A DNA stretch of 64,000 nucleotides from Mesorhizobium loti (GCA_002356515.1 AP017605.1:5441020-5505019); one strand, 5' to 3'. Positions 28,033 through 37,485 are shown, counted from the stretch's first letter. Notes: generated by a model not told the origin, from the letters alone. Numbers and translations: made by a program.

Positions 28033-28425
28033 CCTGTTATGTAGATCTCTCCATAATGCAGAGCGTTTTTAGCTTGGCGTCGCGCAGAAAGGCGGGTGGC
28101 GAGAGCGTACTGAGGCCGATCGCGGCGGTGAGCTAAAAACGTGTTGGACTAAGCCGCCGGCACGGGTGGCCGCTATGGGCGTTCAATCGAGGCGGTGCCC
28201 ATGAACAGGCGTCGTGTGGTTTGGGGATACCGTCGCGGAGGCCGCGATTGCAAGGGTCGCGTGCGCCGAAGCGGCACGGATATGGGTTGCGGCAAAGTGA
28301 GGACCAGTGTCGCGCCCTGCCGACAGAGGCAGCCGGGGGTGACGGCGCGCAGCTTAGCGGGACCGGCCGGTTGTCGGGCCGAACGGCTCGTGCGATGCGG
28401 TGACGGCGAAAGCGGAGCGGTTCTT

Positions 28426-29631
28426 TCATGATGTATCCCAGTATGGCCGGGGTCCAGTGGCGCCGTCGAAGATTTCGACGATGATCATCCGGCCTTGACG
28501 ACAGGCGGGGCATTGCCTGAGGGAATGGCCGGTGAGATCCTCGTAGCGGTCGCGGTAATCCTTTGCGGGCCGACTGTCCGATGACTCAGGAACCGGCATG
28601 CTGAGCAGGTCGCGGCAGTGGGCGAGCTTTTGCGCGCGGTAGCGATTGCCGAGAAAGCCGTAGTAGCGGATGCGATGGAAGCCCTCGGGCAGGACGTGCA
28701 ACAAGAAGCGGCGAATGAACACCGCAACGGTCATGACCTTTTGCCGATTGCCGTGCCGGTAGTCCTTCCAGCGGAAACGAACGGCGTTGTCCTCAATGTC
28801 CATGAGACGGTTGTTGGAGATGGCAACGCGGTGCGTATAGCGCCCGACATAGTCGAGCACCTGGGCAGGTCCAGCGAAGGGCGGCTTGGCAAAGACGACC
28901 CACTCAGCCTTTCGTAGCGGCGCCAAATAACGCCGGAAGGCGTCGCGCTCGCTCAGGTGCTGCAGGCCAGAGAAAAACTGCAACTGGCTGGCGTCGAAGG
29001 CTTTCTTCAGATGTTCGAGGAACAATCGTCGGAACAGGCGTGAGAGCACCCGGACGGGCAAGAAGAAGCCGGGCTTGCAGGCGATCCATCGATTGCCGTC
29101 GGCAGACAGGCCGCCGCCGGCAACGACGCAATGCAGGTGCGGATGATGGAGCAGGTTCTGGCCCCAGGTGTGCAGCACGGCGAAGAAGCCGATCTCGGCG
29201 CCCAGGTGCTTGGGGTCGGCAGCAATGGTGCGCAGGGTCTCGGCGGCGGCACGGAAGAGCAGGCGGTAGACGAGCGCCTTGTTCTGATAGGCGATGGCGG
29301 CAATGTCGCCGGGCAGCGTGAAGACGACGTGAAAGTACTGTGTGTCGAGAAGTTCGGCGCGACGATCCTCCAGCCATTGCGCGCGGGCCAGCGACTGGCA
29401 GCGGGGGCAATGACGATCGCGACAGCTGTTGAAGGCGATGCGGTTATGGCCGCAGTGATCGCACTGCTCGACATGCCCGCCGAGCGCGGCGGTCCGGCAC
29501 AGTTCGATCGCCGTAATGACGCGGCGCTGGGCGGTCGACAGCGACGCGTCATGCTGCTCGCGATAGGCTTCGCCGTAGTAGCGGAAGATAGTGGCCCGCT
29601 CACCAACGATATCGTCCTGAACTGGGTGCAA
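28426..29631 (-). CDS. IS91-family transposase
   Basis: A 401-residue HUH-type rolling-circle transposase. An N-terminal zinc-binding region (CDHCGHNRIAFNSCRDRHCP), then HVVFTLPGDIAAIAYQNK, the HUH motif in LLHHPHLHCVVAGGG, and the catalytic tyrosine region VGRYTHRVAISNNRL. A C-terminal cysteine pair occurs in CPACRQGR. The first codons overlap a truncated recombinase gene on the other strand at 29595-29631, so the true start is uncertain (TTG at 29631 or a later codon). The protein body is intact. About 390 bp downstream to 28033 holds no gene and probably the element end. Confidence 0.85.
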   Translation of the reverse strand: MHPVQDDIVGERATIFRYYGEAYREQHDASLSTAQRRVITAIELCRTAALGGHVEQCDHCGHNRIAFNSCRDRHCPRCQSLARAQWLEDRRAELLDTQYFHVVFTLPGDIAAIAYQNKALVYRLLFRAAAETLRTIAADPKHLGAEIGFFAVLHTWGQNLLHHPHLHCVVAGGGLSADGNRWIACKPGFFLPVRVLSRLFRRLFLEHLKKAFDASQLQFFSGLQHLSERDAFRRYLAPLRKAEWVVFAKPPFAGPAQVLDYVGRYTHRVAISNNRLMDIEDNAVRFRWKDYRHGNRQKVMTVAVFIRRFLLHVLPEGFHRIRYYGFLGNRYRAQKLAHCRDLLSMPVPESSDSRPAKDYRDRYEDLTGHSLRQCPACRQGRMIIVEIFDGATGPRPYWDTS

Positions 29632-30311
29632 GGCCAGGCCAAGCGGACCAGTCCCTTCTCATGGGCCCGACGCCTCGAAGTCCTTCGCCCGTTCGCGAGG
29701 TATCTGGCCCGGCTCGATCCCGACACCGAGTTCCCCCAGACCGCGACCTTGGTCGTTCACACCGCCGCCTCGCACCGCACATCTATTCAGAGCGGGAGAT
29801 CTGCGACCTTGTGGCCGCCGCTTGGCGCCTGGGCCCCGAGGGCGGATTGCGGCCGGCAACCTACGCGACAATCTTCGGGCTGATCGCCGCTACGGGTCTG
29901 CGCCGGTCAGAAGCACTCCACCTGCGCTGCAGCGGTGTCGATCTCGATGGAGCCTTCCTCACGATACGGACACCAAGTTCCGCAAGTCGAGGCAATGTGC
30001 CCATACACGCCACCGTCGTAGCCGAGCTACGGCGCTATCTGGCGGTTCGGGCGCGTCATTCGCTTACCGAGGACTCACCCCTATTTCTGTCTCCGGCGGG
30101 CGGATTCATCGCCAAGCGGCGCATCAATAAGGTTTTCCAGAAGCTTCGCAGCCGATATCGATAACGCCATGGCGGCGCTCTCGACCTACGTCGGCCACGC
30201 CAAGATCTCCGATACCTATTGGTATCTTGCCGGCGTCCCGGAACTCATGGCGATCGCGGGCAAACGGTTCGAGTTCTTCGCCTCTACGGTTGGAGGGGAT
30301 CGTCATGTCTG
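29605..30311 (+). pseudogene. tyrosine recombinase (RIT-type), 5'-truncated and broken
   Basis: Starts mid-gene at the IS91 junction (NDIVLNWVQGQ; RRLEVLRPFARYLARLDPDT). It shifts frame near 29745, continues PHIYSEREICDLVAAAWRL and IFGLIAATGLRRSEALHLRC, then loses a segment near 30155 that should hold the RHxxR box. The C-terminal piece ALSTYVGHAKISDTYWYLAG contains the Tyr nucleophile region. The end overlaps the next recombinase by a few bases, as in RIT operons. Not functional. Confidence 0.75.
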
Positions 30312-30362
30312 ATTCCAAGCTGACACCGTCCTTCCCCAGCCTGCTTCCACGCTTTTTCATCA

Positions 30363-31764
30363 GAGCTATGGCGGAAACTGGGTGATGACGGTTTGAGGAA
30401 GGCGGCGTATCGAGGCGGGTGACAAAGCCTGCCAGAACCTCACGAAGGAGCGATACGCCATGAAGACAGATACCACCGTTGTTTCCTTTCCGCATCCCGC
30501 CACACTCGATGATCCCCTGACATCGGTTCTGCGCGAGGGCGCCCGGCGGCTTCTGGCGCAGGCCGTCGAGGCGGAAGCCGAGGCATTCCTGGCCGCCATG
30601 GCCGACGAGCGCCTGGCCGATGGGCGGGCCCGCTTGGTACGCCACGGGCATGGTCCTGAGAGAACGATCCAGACGGGGATCGGCCCGGTTGCGGTGAGCC
30701 GTGTCAAGCTGCGCGACCGGGCCGCGGAGGCCTCCGGCGAGGACCGCATCACCTTCACTTCGGCGATCCTGCCGAAATGGGCGCGGCGGACGAAGAGCCT
30801 CGACGCGCTGCTGCCGGTCCTTTACCTGCGTGGCATCTCGACCGGCGATTTCCAGGAGGCGCTTGGCGCGCTTCTCGGCAAGGACGCACCGAACCTGTCG
30901 CCGTCGGTGATCGGACGGCTGAAGGAGGAGTGGCAGGCCGACTATGATCGCTGGCAGCGCCGCGACCTCTCGGCCCGCCATTATGTCTACATCTGGGCCG
31001 ACGGGGTCTATCTTCAGGCGCGCATGGAGGATGATGCCGCCTGCATGCTGGTTGTCATCGGCGCGACGCCGGAAGGCAGGAAGGAACTGGTCGGCTTTCA
31101 GGTCGGCGTGCGAGAAAGCGCGCAGAGTTGGCGCGAGTTGCTCATTGATCTGAAGGCCCGCGGGCTTTCGGTCGCACCGCAGATCGCCGTCGGCGACGGC
31201 GCGCTCGGCTTCTGGAAGGCGCTTGAGGAGATTTTTCCTTCGACCCGGCATCAACGGTGTTGGCAGCACAAGGTCCTCAACGTGCTCAACAAGGTGCCGA
31301 AATCGGTGCAGCCGAACATGAAGGCCGATCTCAGGGAGATCCGCGACGCGCCCGATCGGGCGACCGCCGAGGTTGCGATGGCCATTTTCGTCGACAAATA
31401 CGAGGCCAAATATCCCAAGGCCGTCGACTGCCTGACGAAAGGACCGCGAGGCCCTGCTGACCTTCTTCGACTTCCCGGCCGAGCACTGGGACCATCTGCG
31501 TACCTCGAATCCGATCGAAAGCGTCTTCGCCACCGTCCGGCACCGCACGGTGCGCACCAAGGGAAGCCTGTCGCACAGGACGGCCCGGCTCATGGTCTTC
31601 AAGCTCGTCATGAGCGCTGCCAAAACCTGGCGTCGGCTGAAGGGCGAAAATCAGTTGCCAAGGGTCATCGCCGGCGTCAAATTCACCGACGGTGTCGCTG
31701 ACTCGCTGACGTCGGATCACCGCGCCGCCTGATCGGCCTCGTCACCCAATTCCGACCATAGCTC
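30363..31764 (+). mobile_element. IS256-family element, copy 1, with 9-bp target duplication
   Basis: A 1402-bp element. Terminal repeats GAGCTATGGCGGAAACTGGG and (reverse) GAGCTATGGTCGGAATTGGG. TTTTCATCA is duplicated at 30354-30362 and 31765-31773. By eye the same sequence as 61222-62623, but at a different target, so it has moved recently. Confidence 0.93.
30460..31732 (+). pseudogene. IS256-family transposase with C-terminal frameshift, copy 1
   Basis: The mutator-type transposase frame runs 30460-31701 (413 codons), with DDE Asp motifs in YIWADGVYLQARM and VGDGALGFWKALEE. After CLTKG (about 31440) an extra base throws the frame. The normal end (ALLTFFDFPAEHWDHLRTSN then PIESVFATVRHRT with the catalytic Glu) lies in the next frame to 31732. 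Copy 2 has the same shift, so it predates the last transposition. Either the protein is made by frameshifting or another IS256 acted in trans. Confidence 0.85.
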
Positions 31765-32420
31765 TTTTCATCACGCATCTCGGCAATCACCGAGCCGTCA
31801 GTTCGCGCACCATCGCCGCCTATCGCGATACCTTCCGATTGTTGCTCGGCTTCGCCGAGGCGACGATTGGAACGGCACCCACCCGGCTGACTCTGACCGA
31901 CCTCGATGCGCAGTTGATCCTCGGCTTCCTCGATCACTTGGAGAAGGAGCGGAGCAACGGCGCCCGCACGCGCAACGCCCGCCTGGCGGCGCTCCGCTCT
32001 TTCCTCAAGTATGCCGCCCACTACGACCTAACCGCGCTGCCCGTCATCGAACAGGTGCTAGCCATTCCGATGAGACGGTTCGACCGGCCGGTCCTGGGAT
32101 TTTTGTCACGCGAGGAGATGCAGGCGATCCTTGACGCACCGGATGCGCGGACCTGGGCGGGTGAGCGGGATCGCGCGCTGTTCAGCATGATGTACAACAC
32201 CGGCGCCCGCGTGTCTGAAGCCATCGGTCTGCGCGTCGGCGAGGTCGTCGTCGACGGCTCGGCGGTCGCGCACCTGCATGGCAAGGGGCGCAAAGACCGC
32301 AGCGTGCCGCTCTGGCGTACGACCGCCAACCCGCCACGACGCACATGTACCTTAGGCGGATCTTGCCATGAAGGAGCGCTGCGCTCAACCGACTGTTGGT
32401 TAGCGCGTAGCTGATGCCGT

Positions 32421-34006
32421 TTAGCGCTGGTAGTTCCAAGGCATGAGCGCCTCGATGTCGCTGTTTGGCCAGCCATTGGCGATGCGCTCGAGGGTTTGGG
32501 TGAGCCAGGCATGCGGATCGATATTGTTCATTTTGGCGGTGGCCAGAAGCGTGGCTATGGTGGCCCATGTCCGTCCACCACCGTCACTGCCGGCGAACAA
32601 CGAGTTCTTTCTCGTAATTGTTTGAGGCCTGATCGCACGTTCGACGGTGTTGGAGTCCAGCTCGATGCGGCCGTCGGCAAGGAAGCGTTCGAGCGCAGCG
32701 CGGCGGCCGAGCGCGTAGCGGATCGCCTCGGCAAGCTTCGACTTGCCCGATAGCCTGGGCAGTTCCTTTTCCCACCGGGCAAAGAGCGCGGCGACAACCG
32801 AAGCCGATTTGTCCTGCCGCGCTTCCAATCCGGGCTGCGGCATCCTAGCTGCGGACGGTTTCCTCAGTCGCCCAGAGCGGGGCCATCTGCGCCACCGTCT
32901 GCGAGGCGATAACGGAGGAGCCTGCGGCATGCAGTTCGTAGAACTTGCGTCGCACGTGCGACCAGCACGCCGCCAGCATCACACCATCATTGCCCCGATC
33001 GGATCGGGCCAGCCGGTTATAGGCGGCGTATCCGTCGACCTGCAGGATGCCGCGATAGCCGTCCAGATGGCGGGCGACACATTCCCCGGCACGGCTGTCC
33101 TCGAAGCGGTAGACAACGATGGGCGGTCCGCTGCCACCAAAGGGCCGATCATCGCGGACATAGGTCCACAAATAGGCCGTCTTGGCCTTGCCCGATCCCG
33201 GCGCCAGCGTTGGCAGCGTGGTCTCATCGGCAAAGACCCGCTCACCCTGCTTGATGCGGGTCAGTGCGTAATCGGCGAGCGGCTCGAGCTCGAAGCCGAC
33301 CTTGCCCATCCACTGCGCCATCTGTGACCGGTCGATCTCGACCTGGTCGCGGGCATAGATCGCTTCCTGGCGGTAGAGCGGCAGGCCATCGGCGTATTTC
33401 GACACTGCGATCTGCGCCAGCAGCGCTTCGGTCGGAATGCCGCTTTCGATGATGCGGGCGGGTGCGGCTGCCTGGATGACGCCGTCCCAGCCCTTGTAAG
33501 CATATTTGGGGCGACGCGTGACGATCACCCGGAACTTGGCCGGGGTGACATCGAGCCGTTCGGAGACGTCCTCGCCGATCAGGATCTTTTCCAGCGCTTC
33601 GCAGCCGGCAGGCGTTTCGGGCTCGACAACCACCTCGACCCGTTCGAGATGGGCCGCAAAGCCTTTGCGAGGACGCGGAGCGCGCTTCGCTTTCGAGCCG
33701 CCCGCAGACTTCTCCATCTGCGCTTCGATGGCCGCCACGCCGGTTTCGATCTCATCGAACACCAGCGCATACTGTTCCTCGCTCAGCGCGCCGGTCCGCA
33801 ACCTTTCGGACCGGCTGCCGAAGGCGCTCCAGCATCTTCACGACCGCCGTCAGCCGTGCGATCCGCTCATCGGCGCTCTTGTTGACCAGCTCGAGATGGA
33901 GATTGCGCTCCTCCAGAAGGGCGGCCTTTTCGGCCATGGCAACAACCATCGCCTTGAGCGCGTCAACGTCGTCCGGGAGCGCGAGTTCGGGTGCCGACAT
34001 GGCCAA
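32421..34006 (-). pseudogene. IS66 TnpC, two frameshifts
   Basis: Three frames: 34006 to about 33800 (coiled-coil start LALPDDVDALKAMVVAMAEK), 33801 to about 32850 (core: KFRVIVTRRPKYAYKGWDGV, VFADETTLPTLAPGSGKAKT, ILQVDGYAAYNRL), and about 32860 to 32421 (KSKLAEAIRYALGRR; SNTVERAIRPQTITRKNSLF). Full length would be about 520 residues. Inactive as read. Confidence 0.85.
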
Positions 34007-34073
34007 AATCAGAGCATATTCGCGGCCAGTTTTCCCGCTTTTTCAGCTCCCTGATTCATCATGCCGCAGGGTT

Positions 34074-34418
34074 TTACCCAACCGATTGCGGCCGCCTGAC
34101 GGTCTCCGTCCGAACCCGTTTCCAATCCATTCCGTCAACCAGAGCCATGAGCTGGGCATGATTGAGCTGGACCCGGTGGTGGCCGATCCGCGGCCAGCAG
34201 AACTTCGCGTCGTCCAGTCGCTTGGCATAAAGACACACGCCGCTACCGTCCCACCAGACGATCTTGATCCTGTCCGCTCTTTTGGCGCGGAAGACATAAA
34301 GCGCGCCGTTGAACGGATCCGAGCCGGCATCGCGCACCAGAGCCAGAAGGCCGTCGGGACCTTTTCTAAAATCGACGGGATGACTGGCGACCAACACCTT
34401 CACGCCGGCCGGGATCAT
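34074..34418 (-). CDS. tnpB: IS66 TnpB accessory protein
   Basis: 114 residues, intact: GVKVLVASHPVDFRKGPDGL, then ALYVFRAKRADRIKIVWWDG and GVCLYAKRLDDAKFCWP. Its start overlaps the tnpA stop. The element around it has a broken tnpC. Confidence 0.9.
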   Translation of the reverse strand: MIPAGVKVLVASHPVDFRKGPDGLLALVRDAGSDPFNGALYVFRAKRADRIKIVWWDGSGVCLYAKRLDDAKFCWPRIGHHRVQLNHAQLMALVDGMDWKRVRTETVRRPQSVG

Positions 34419-34852
34419 GCCTGGCGAACCGCGCGGATAATCCTGGCCAAATGATCCTGGCCGACGTCGGCGCCGGCCCGAATGACCACATCGCCCAAAC
34501 AGATCTCCACTTTCGAAGACGCCGCTTGGGTGACCTCGACAAAGCCAAGCCGATCCGCATCTCGCTGCGGCGTGACCGCACCGCTCTTGATCGCCTTGCT
34601 CCGCCAGCCGAACAGCTGGGCGGGCGCCATCCCCGCTTGTCTGGCAATGGCCGATACATTCGCGCCCGGCTTCAGTGTCGCCTCGATCAGCCGCGACTTC
34701 GCTTCCGCCGACCAGCGCCGCCGCGGACGCAGCGGGCTTGCCTCCAGCCGGTTCGGGACCGCCTCAAGAACATGGAAACTTCTATCATCAGGCATAGGCG
34801 CAGACATAGAAATTGACACTGCAAGCTCCTCGGCTCCTTGCTTCAGTGTCAC
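34415..34852 (-). CDS. tnpA: IS66 TnpA accessory protein
   Basis: 145 residues, HTH region RRRWSAEAKSRLIEATLKPG followed by SAIARQAGMAPAQLFGWR, C-terminus HLARIIRAVRQA. Intact, overlapping tnpB by 4 nt. Confidence 0.88.
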   Translation of the reverse strand: MTLKQGAEELAVSISMSAPMPDDRSFHVLEAVPNRLEASPLRPRRRWSAEAKSRLIEATLKPGANVSAIARQAGMAPAQLFGWRSKAIKSGAVTPQRDADRLGFVEVTQAASSKVEICLGDVVIRAGADVGQDHLARIIRAVRQA

Positions 34853-34985
34853 TATCTCTCGCTCATCACCTCAAGCCGCGCCAGATGGGGTCAGCTTGGC
34901 GCTTACGACTGTTGCCCATGACGGCCAGTCAAGGCCGATATCGGCCGCCGGACCAGCTCAAGCAGTTCCTGTTGAGCCTTTAAGA

Positions 34986-35081
34986 ATTATGCGCAGTTCG
35001 CCTCTTCGAAATAGTCTGGGAAGCCGATGGTTAGCGGGTCCTGTCCCGGTGAGCTGCGCATAATCAACGGGTGCGCATAAT
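34986..35081. repeat. inverted repeats at the end of the recombinase element
   Basis: ATTATGCGCAG (34986-34996) and CTGCGCATAAT (35054-35064) form a perfect 11-bp dyad. TGCGCATAAT recurs at 35072-35081, exactly at the junction with the IS66 tnpC relic. Lying 3 bp after the recombinase stop, these are probably recombination sites of the element. Confidence 0.6.
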
Positions 35082-35215
35082 CGCGCAGATCGGCCCACGA
35101 ATAAGCCGTCTTGGCCTTACCCGATCCCGGCGCCAGCGTTGGCAGCGTGGTCTCATCGGCAAAGACCCGCTCGCCCTGCTTGATGCGGGTCAGCGCGTAC
35201 TCGGCCACGGCTCAA
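35082..35215 (-). pseudogene. IS66 tnpC middle fragment (right half of split gene)
   Basis: Minus strand: EYALTRIKQGERVFADETTL then APGSGKAKTAYSW, closely similar to the tnpC at 33150-33280. It stops at the recombinase-element junction, where the left half at 27870-28032 takes over. Confidence 0.75.
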
Positions 35216-35515
35216 GCGTTGCCTGCAAAGGGCCTTCGCCTTAGCCGACGGTATCGAAACCTTCGCCGCCTCGACCATCGCCGGCAAGCGTCGCGCACTG
35301 GAGCGAAGTCTGGACGACATCTTCGCCACCACAACGTCGTGCGATCTGGCCCGCGACATCCAAAACAAGTTCAGGCGAGCTCGCGATCAACTTTTGACCT
35401 TTGCCCAATGGCCAGGAATGGTCGACGCAACGAACAACGCCTGCGAACGCGCCCTCAACCTATTCGCCGCCGCGTTTCTCGTCTGCCGATGGGCAACAAT
35501 CCTGATCGGTCACGT
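35216..35515 (+). pseudogene. IS66 tnpC C-terminal fragment of another subgroup
   Basis: Plus frame: QRAFALADGIETFAASTIAG, then KFRRARDQLLTFAQWPGMVD followed by ATNNACERALN. The TNNxxERxLR motif near the TnpC C-terminus identifies it. Unlike the neighbouring relic it is on the plus strand. Confidence 0.55.
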
Positions 35516-35529
35516 TACCTCTCACAACA

Positions 35530-35626
35530 CAGCGACTCCTTCGAGTTAATCGTGCTCAGAGGCTTCGCAGAGAGCCCTTGGGGAGATCTCGCTAGGATGA
35601 GCGCTGAGTATTGGAACTCAGTCTAG
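35530..35626 (+). pseudogene. soxG C-terminal remnant
   Basis: The frame reads DSFELIVLRGFAESPWGDLA then RMSAEYWNSV and stops. It corresponds to the end of SoxG (NRFELIVLRGFGQSLWDEIA at 13180-13250). The rest of the gene is absent. Its last bases overlap the 3' end of the GlxA-family gene on the other strand. It marks a second, lost sox operon. Confidence 0.8.
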
Positions 35627-36731
35627 AAGCGCAAGCAGCAACCTCCGCAATATCGTCGCCAAGTCGGCGATTAGCAGTAGCAGGGATGTGCACCGGTTTT
35701 TCGCCGAGCTGCCCTCCGACGAGCGGATCATACGGGTGATCTTGTCCGACTTCGCGCAAAAACAACCGAGTTTGATGTGGGGCGCAGCCGTGCATGATTC
35801 GATAAACTTTCGCGAAATGTGATGCCGAAACGAATCCGCACGCTATCGCTATCTCGATAACTGATAGCCTCGAGGTGCGAAGCAGCAACTGAGCGCGTTC
35901 CAGACGAAGTTCCAGGTAGTAGCGGCTCGGAGTACGTCCTAATTCCCGCTTAAAGAGTCGCTCGACTTGGCGGCGCGTAAGTCCAATCGCTGCCACCAAT
36001 CCATTGATTGATTTGGGGTCGCAGATATGTGCCTCCATCTGATCGATGATTTGGACGACTGCCTTGTGATTGAAACGTATGCGGGAATTTGGCGGGAGGC
36101 GTTGACGATCTCCAGCCGAGCGAACACGACATGCAACGGCCTTCTCGCAGATGCGATTTACGACGGCAACTCCATGGTCGCGTCCAACTAGATCTAGAAA
36201 TGTGTCAAACGATGCGTCTCCGCCAGAGCAGGTATACAGGTCACCGTCTCTTTCAAATGCGGCTTGTGTAGCTATAACGCTTGGAAATTGCTCCTGAAAT
36301 AGCGGGAATTGCTCCCAGTGCACTGCGCAGCGGCGACCCTCCGCAACCCCCGCTCGAGCAAGGACAAAGGTTCCGCCGCCTATGCCGACGAGGCGTGCGC
36401 GACGGTGGCGGCACTCTCTGAGCCAAGCCTCCAACTTGCTGTCATTGCGAGGGAGGGAACGGCCTCCGCACACTATGGCGATGGGAGCTGGAGTTGATCG
36501 CAGGTTGCGGTCACGCTCCGAGCGCAAACCCACCGCCGGACTTATGGTAATGCCGCAGCTCGACGTTACCGGTTGTCCGTCACCCGAAACAACCTGACAA
36601 CTGTAGGCGTTTTGCCCGGTCGCTTCATTCGCCAGCGTAAGCACTTCGATCGCAGAGGAAAAAGCATAGAGTGAGAAGGCCGGAAGCAGATAGAAGTTGC
36701 ATCTAAAGGATGCCGTCTGCATGTTTCGCAT
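35592..36731 (-). CDS. GlxA-family AraC-type transcriptional regulator, second
   Basis: Read from ATG 36731 (GAGG 5-6 nt upstream): 379 residues. A much longer upstream extension in frame to 36983 has no homologous look and is rejected. The N-domain has FYLLPAFSLYAFSSAIEVLT and VGIGGGTFVLARAGVAEG (DJ-1/PfpI-like). The C-terminal AraC domain has GLVAAIGLTRRQVERLF and IACGFVSASHFAKVYRIMHG. About 45 residues beyond the second HTH are unusual and may arise from fusion to the soxG scrap region. By position and family it probably once controlled the lost second sox genes. Diverged from the regulator at 7182-8138. Confidence 0.75.
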   Translation of the reverse strand: MRNMQTASFRCNFYLLPAFSLYAFSSAIEVLTLANEATGQNAYSCQVVSGDGQPVTSSCGITISPAVGLRSERDRNLRSTPAPIAIVCGGRSLPRNDSKLEAWLRECRHRRARLVGIGGGTFVLARAGVAEGRRCAVHWEQFPLFQEQFPSVIATQAAFERDGDLYTCSGGDASFDTFLDLVGRDHGVAVVNRICEKAVACRVRSAGDRQRLPPNSRIRFNHKAVVQIIDQMEAHICDPKSINGLVAAIGLTRRQVERLFKRELGRTPSRYYLELRLERAQLLLRTSRLSVIEIAIACGFVSASHFAKVYRIMHGCAPHQTRLFLREVGQDHPYDPLVGGQLGEKPVHIPATANRRLGDDIAEVAACASRLSSNTQRSS

Positions 36732-37485
36732 TAGGGCCTCGTTTATCGACACTTCGAGCCTCGCGCGGGTTGAGGTGCGGTCAGTTGTTGCAAAAATGAA
36801 TGCCTTTGCCACGATCGTGAGTACATTCTTTGTGCCCGGGTAACTCGTTAGGATTGGACAGACGCCACCCCCAAAGGATTGTTCGATGTCCGCCAGGGAG
36901 CCTGGTCGTCGTCCCATACGAGGCTTCGATGCAAGAGGCCCTGAGGGTTCGTCCGACGCGAAGTTTTGGAAGCCGCTAGGCAAATGCCGGCAGTCTTAAG
37001 CTCGAATAGCCTAGGACCCTATGAGATGTTAGCTCCTCAACTCTGTTCGCTACGGATCTCGACCCCCGCTTTGAGACTGTTAGCCCTCTCCACGTGACAG
37101 GCTAATATTATCCTGATCGCAAGCGAGTTATCGCCAAAAGCTGGTACGGCTTGGAATGGGTATTGCAAACGTCGCAGGCCGGCGAGAGACTCTCCCATTA
37201 TCAGGCGACAGTCCCCTCGGAGGCTGCCGCAAAGATAGCCGGCGGTTGGTGCAGCCGACTCCCAATCAACGACTTCTCTGTTTGGCGATTTTTTCTCAAT
37301 CTCTCCAGTGGAGATCGGCCAGCGAGCCGATGCCGCGCGAGGTGCTGGCAGCAGTTGCAATCTTACCTTCTCATCGACGGTGTGACCTGCCACTGAGAAT
37401 TTCCACCATCTGAGATTAGAGTCCGGGCCTTGATTGCTCCGATACCATTCTTTGGACCGCCGGAAGGTAGAATTTCCCGGCTTTC
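36732..37485. other. no recognisable gene
   Basis: About 750 bp upstream of the second GlxA-family gene. A 150-codon minus frame (37037-37489) runs into the IS3 relic but has no recognised domain and is probably fortuitous. Confidence 0.4.

Larger units (their letters stand above)
32399..34906 (-). mobile_element. IS66-family element with 8-bp target duplication, decayed
   Basis: The ends GTTAGCGCGTAGCTGATGCC (32399-32418) and, reversed, GTAAGCGCCAAGCTGACCCC (34887-34906) match 15 of 20. GACTGTTG flanks both sides (32391-32398 and 34907-34914). Removing it rejoins the recombinase C-terminus in frame. tnpA and tnpB are intact. tnpC has two frame breaks. Confidence 0.88.
30305..34983 (+). pseudogene. 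tyrosine recombinase interrupted by IS256 and IS66
   Basis: The start MSDSKLTPSFPSLLPRFFI (30305-30362) is cut by IS256. It continues 31765-32330 (THLGNHRAVSSRTIAAYRD; RNARLAALRSFLKYAA; LFSMMYNTGARVSEAIGLRV; LHGKGRKDRSVPLW). An internal deletion near 32330 removes the RHxxR box. The tail THMYL and ADLAMKER (about 32337-32380) is cut by the second IS66 at 32398. After removing that element it resumes at 34915 as PMTASQGRYRPPDQLKQFLL, stop 34981-34983. Three separate lesions in one gene. Confidence 0.75.
28033..35081. mobile_element. composite 7-kb insertion: tyrosine-recombinase (RIT-like) element carrying IS91, IS256 and IS66
   Basis: The block separates two adjoining pieces of one IS66 tnpC relic (27870-28032 and 35082-35215, both minus). 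Inside lie an IS91-type transposase (minus), two overlapping decayed tyrosine recombinase genes (plus), an IS256 within the second recombinase and an IS66 near its end. The right end has ATTATGCGCAG (34986-34996) and its complement CTGCGCATAAT (35054-35064), plus another TGCGCATAAT at 35072-35081. The left end also has TTATG-type repeats (28045-28071). The overlapping recombinases fit a RIT (recombinase-in-trio) element that lost its first gene. An IS91-family element with accessory recombinases is the alternative. Confidence 0.6.

Noticed and set aside
30124..31623. 499-codon minus frame over IS256 (also at 61196-62482)
   Set aside because: Antisense of the transposase. Repeated only because the element is repeated.
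36732..36983. 84-residue N-terminal extension of the second GlxA-family regulator
   Set aside because: No similarity to the family. A ribosome-binding site precedes the internal ATG at 36731.
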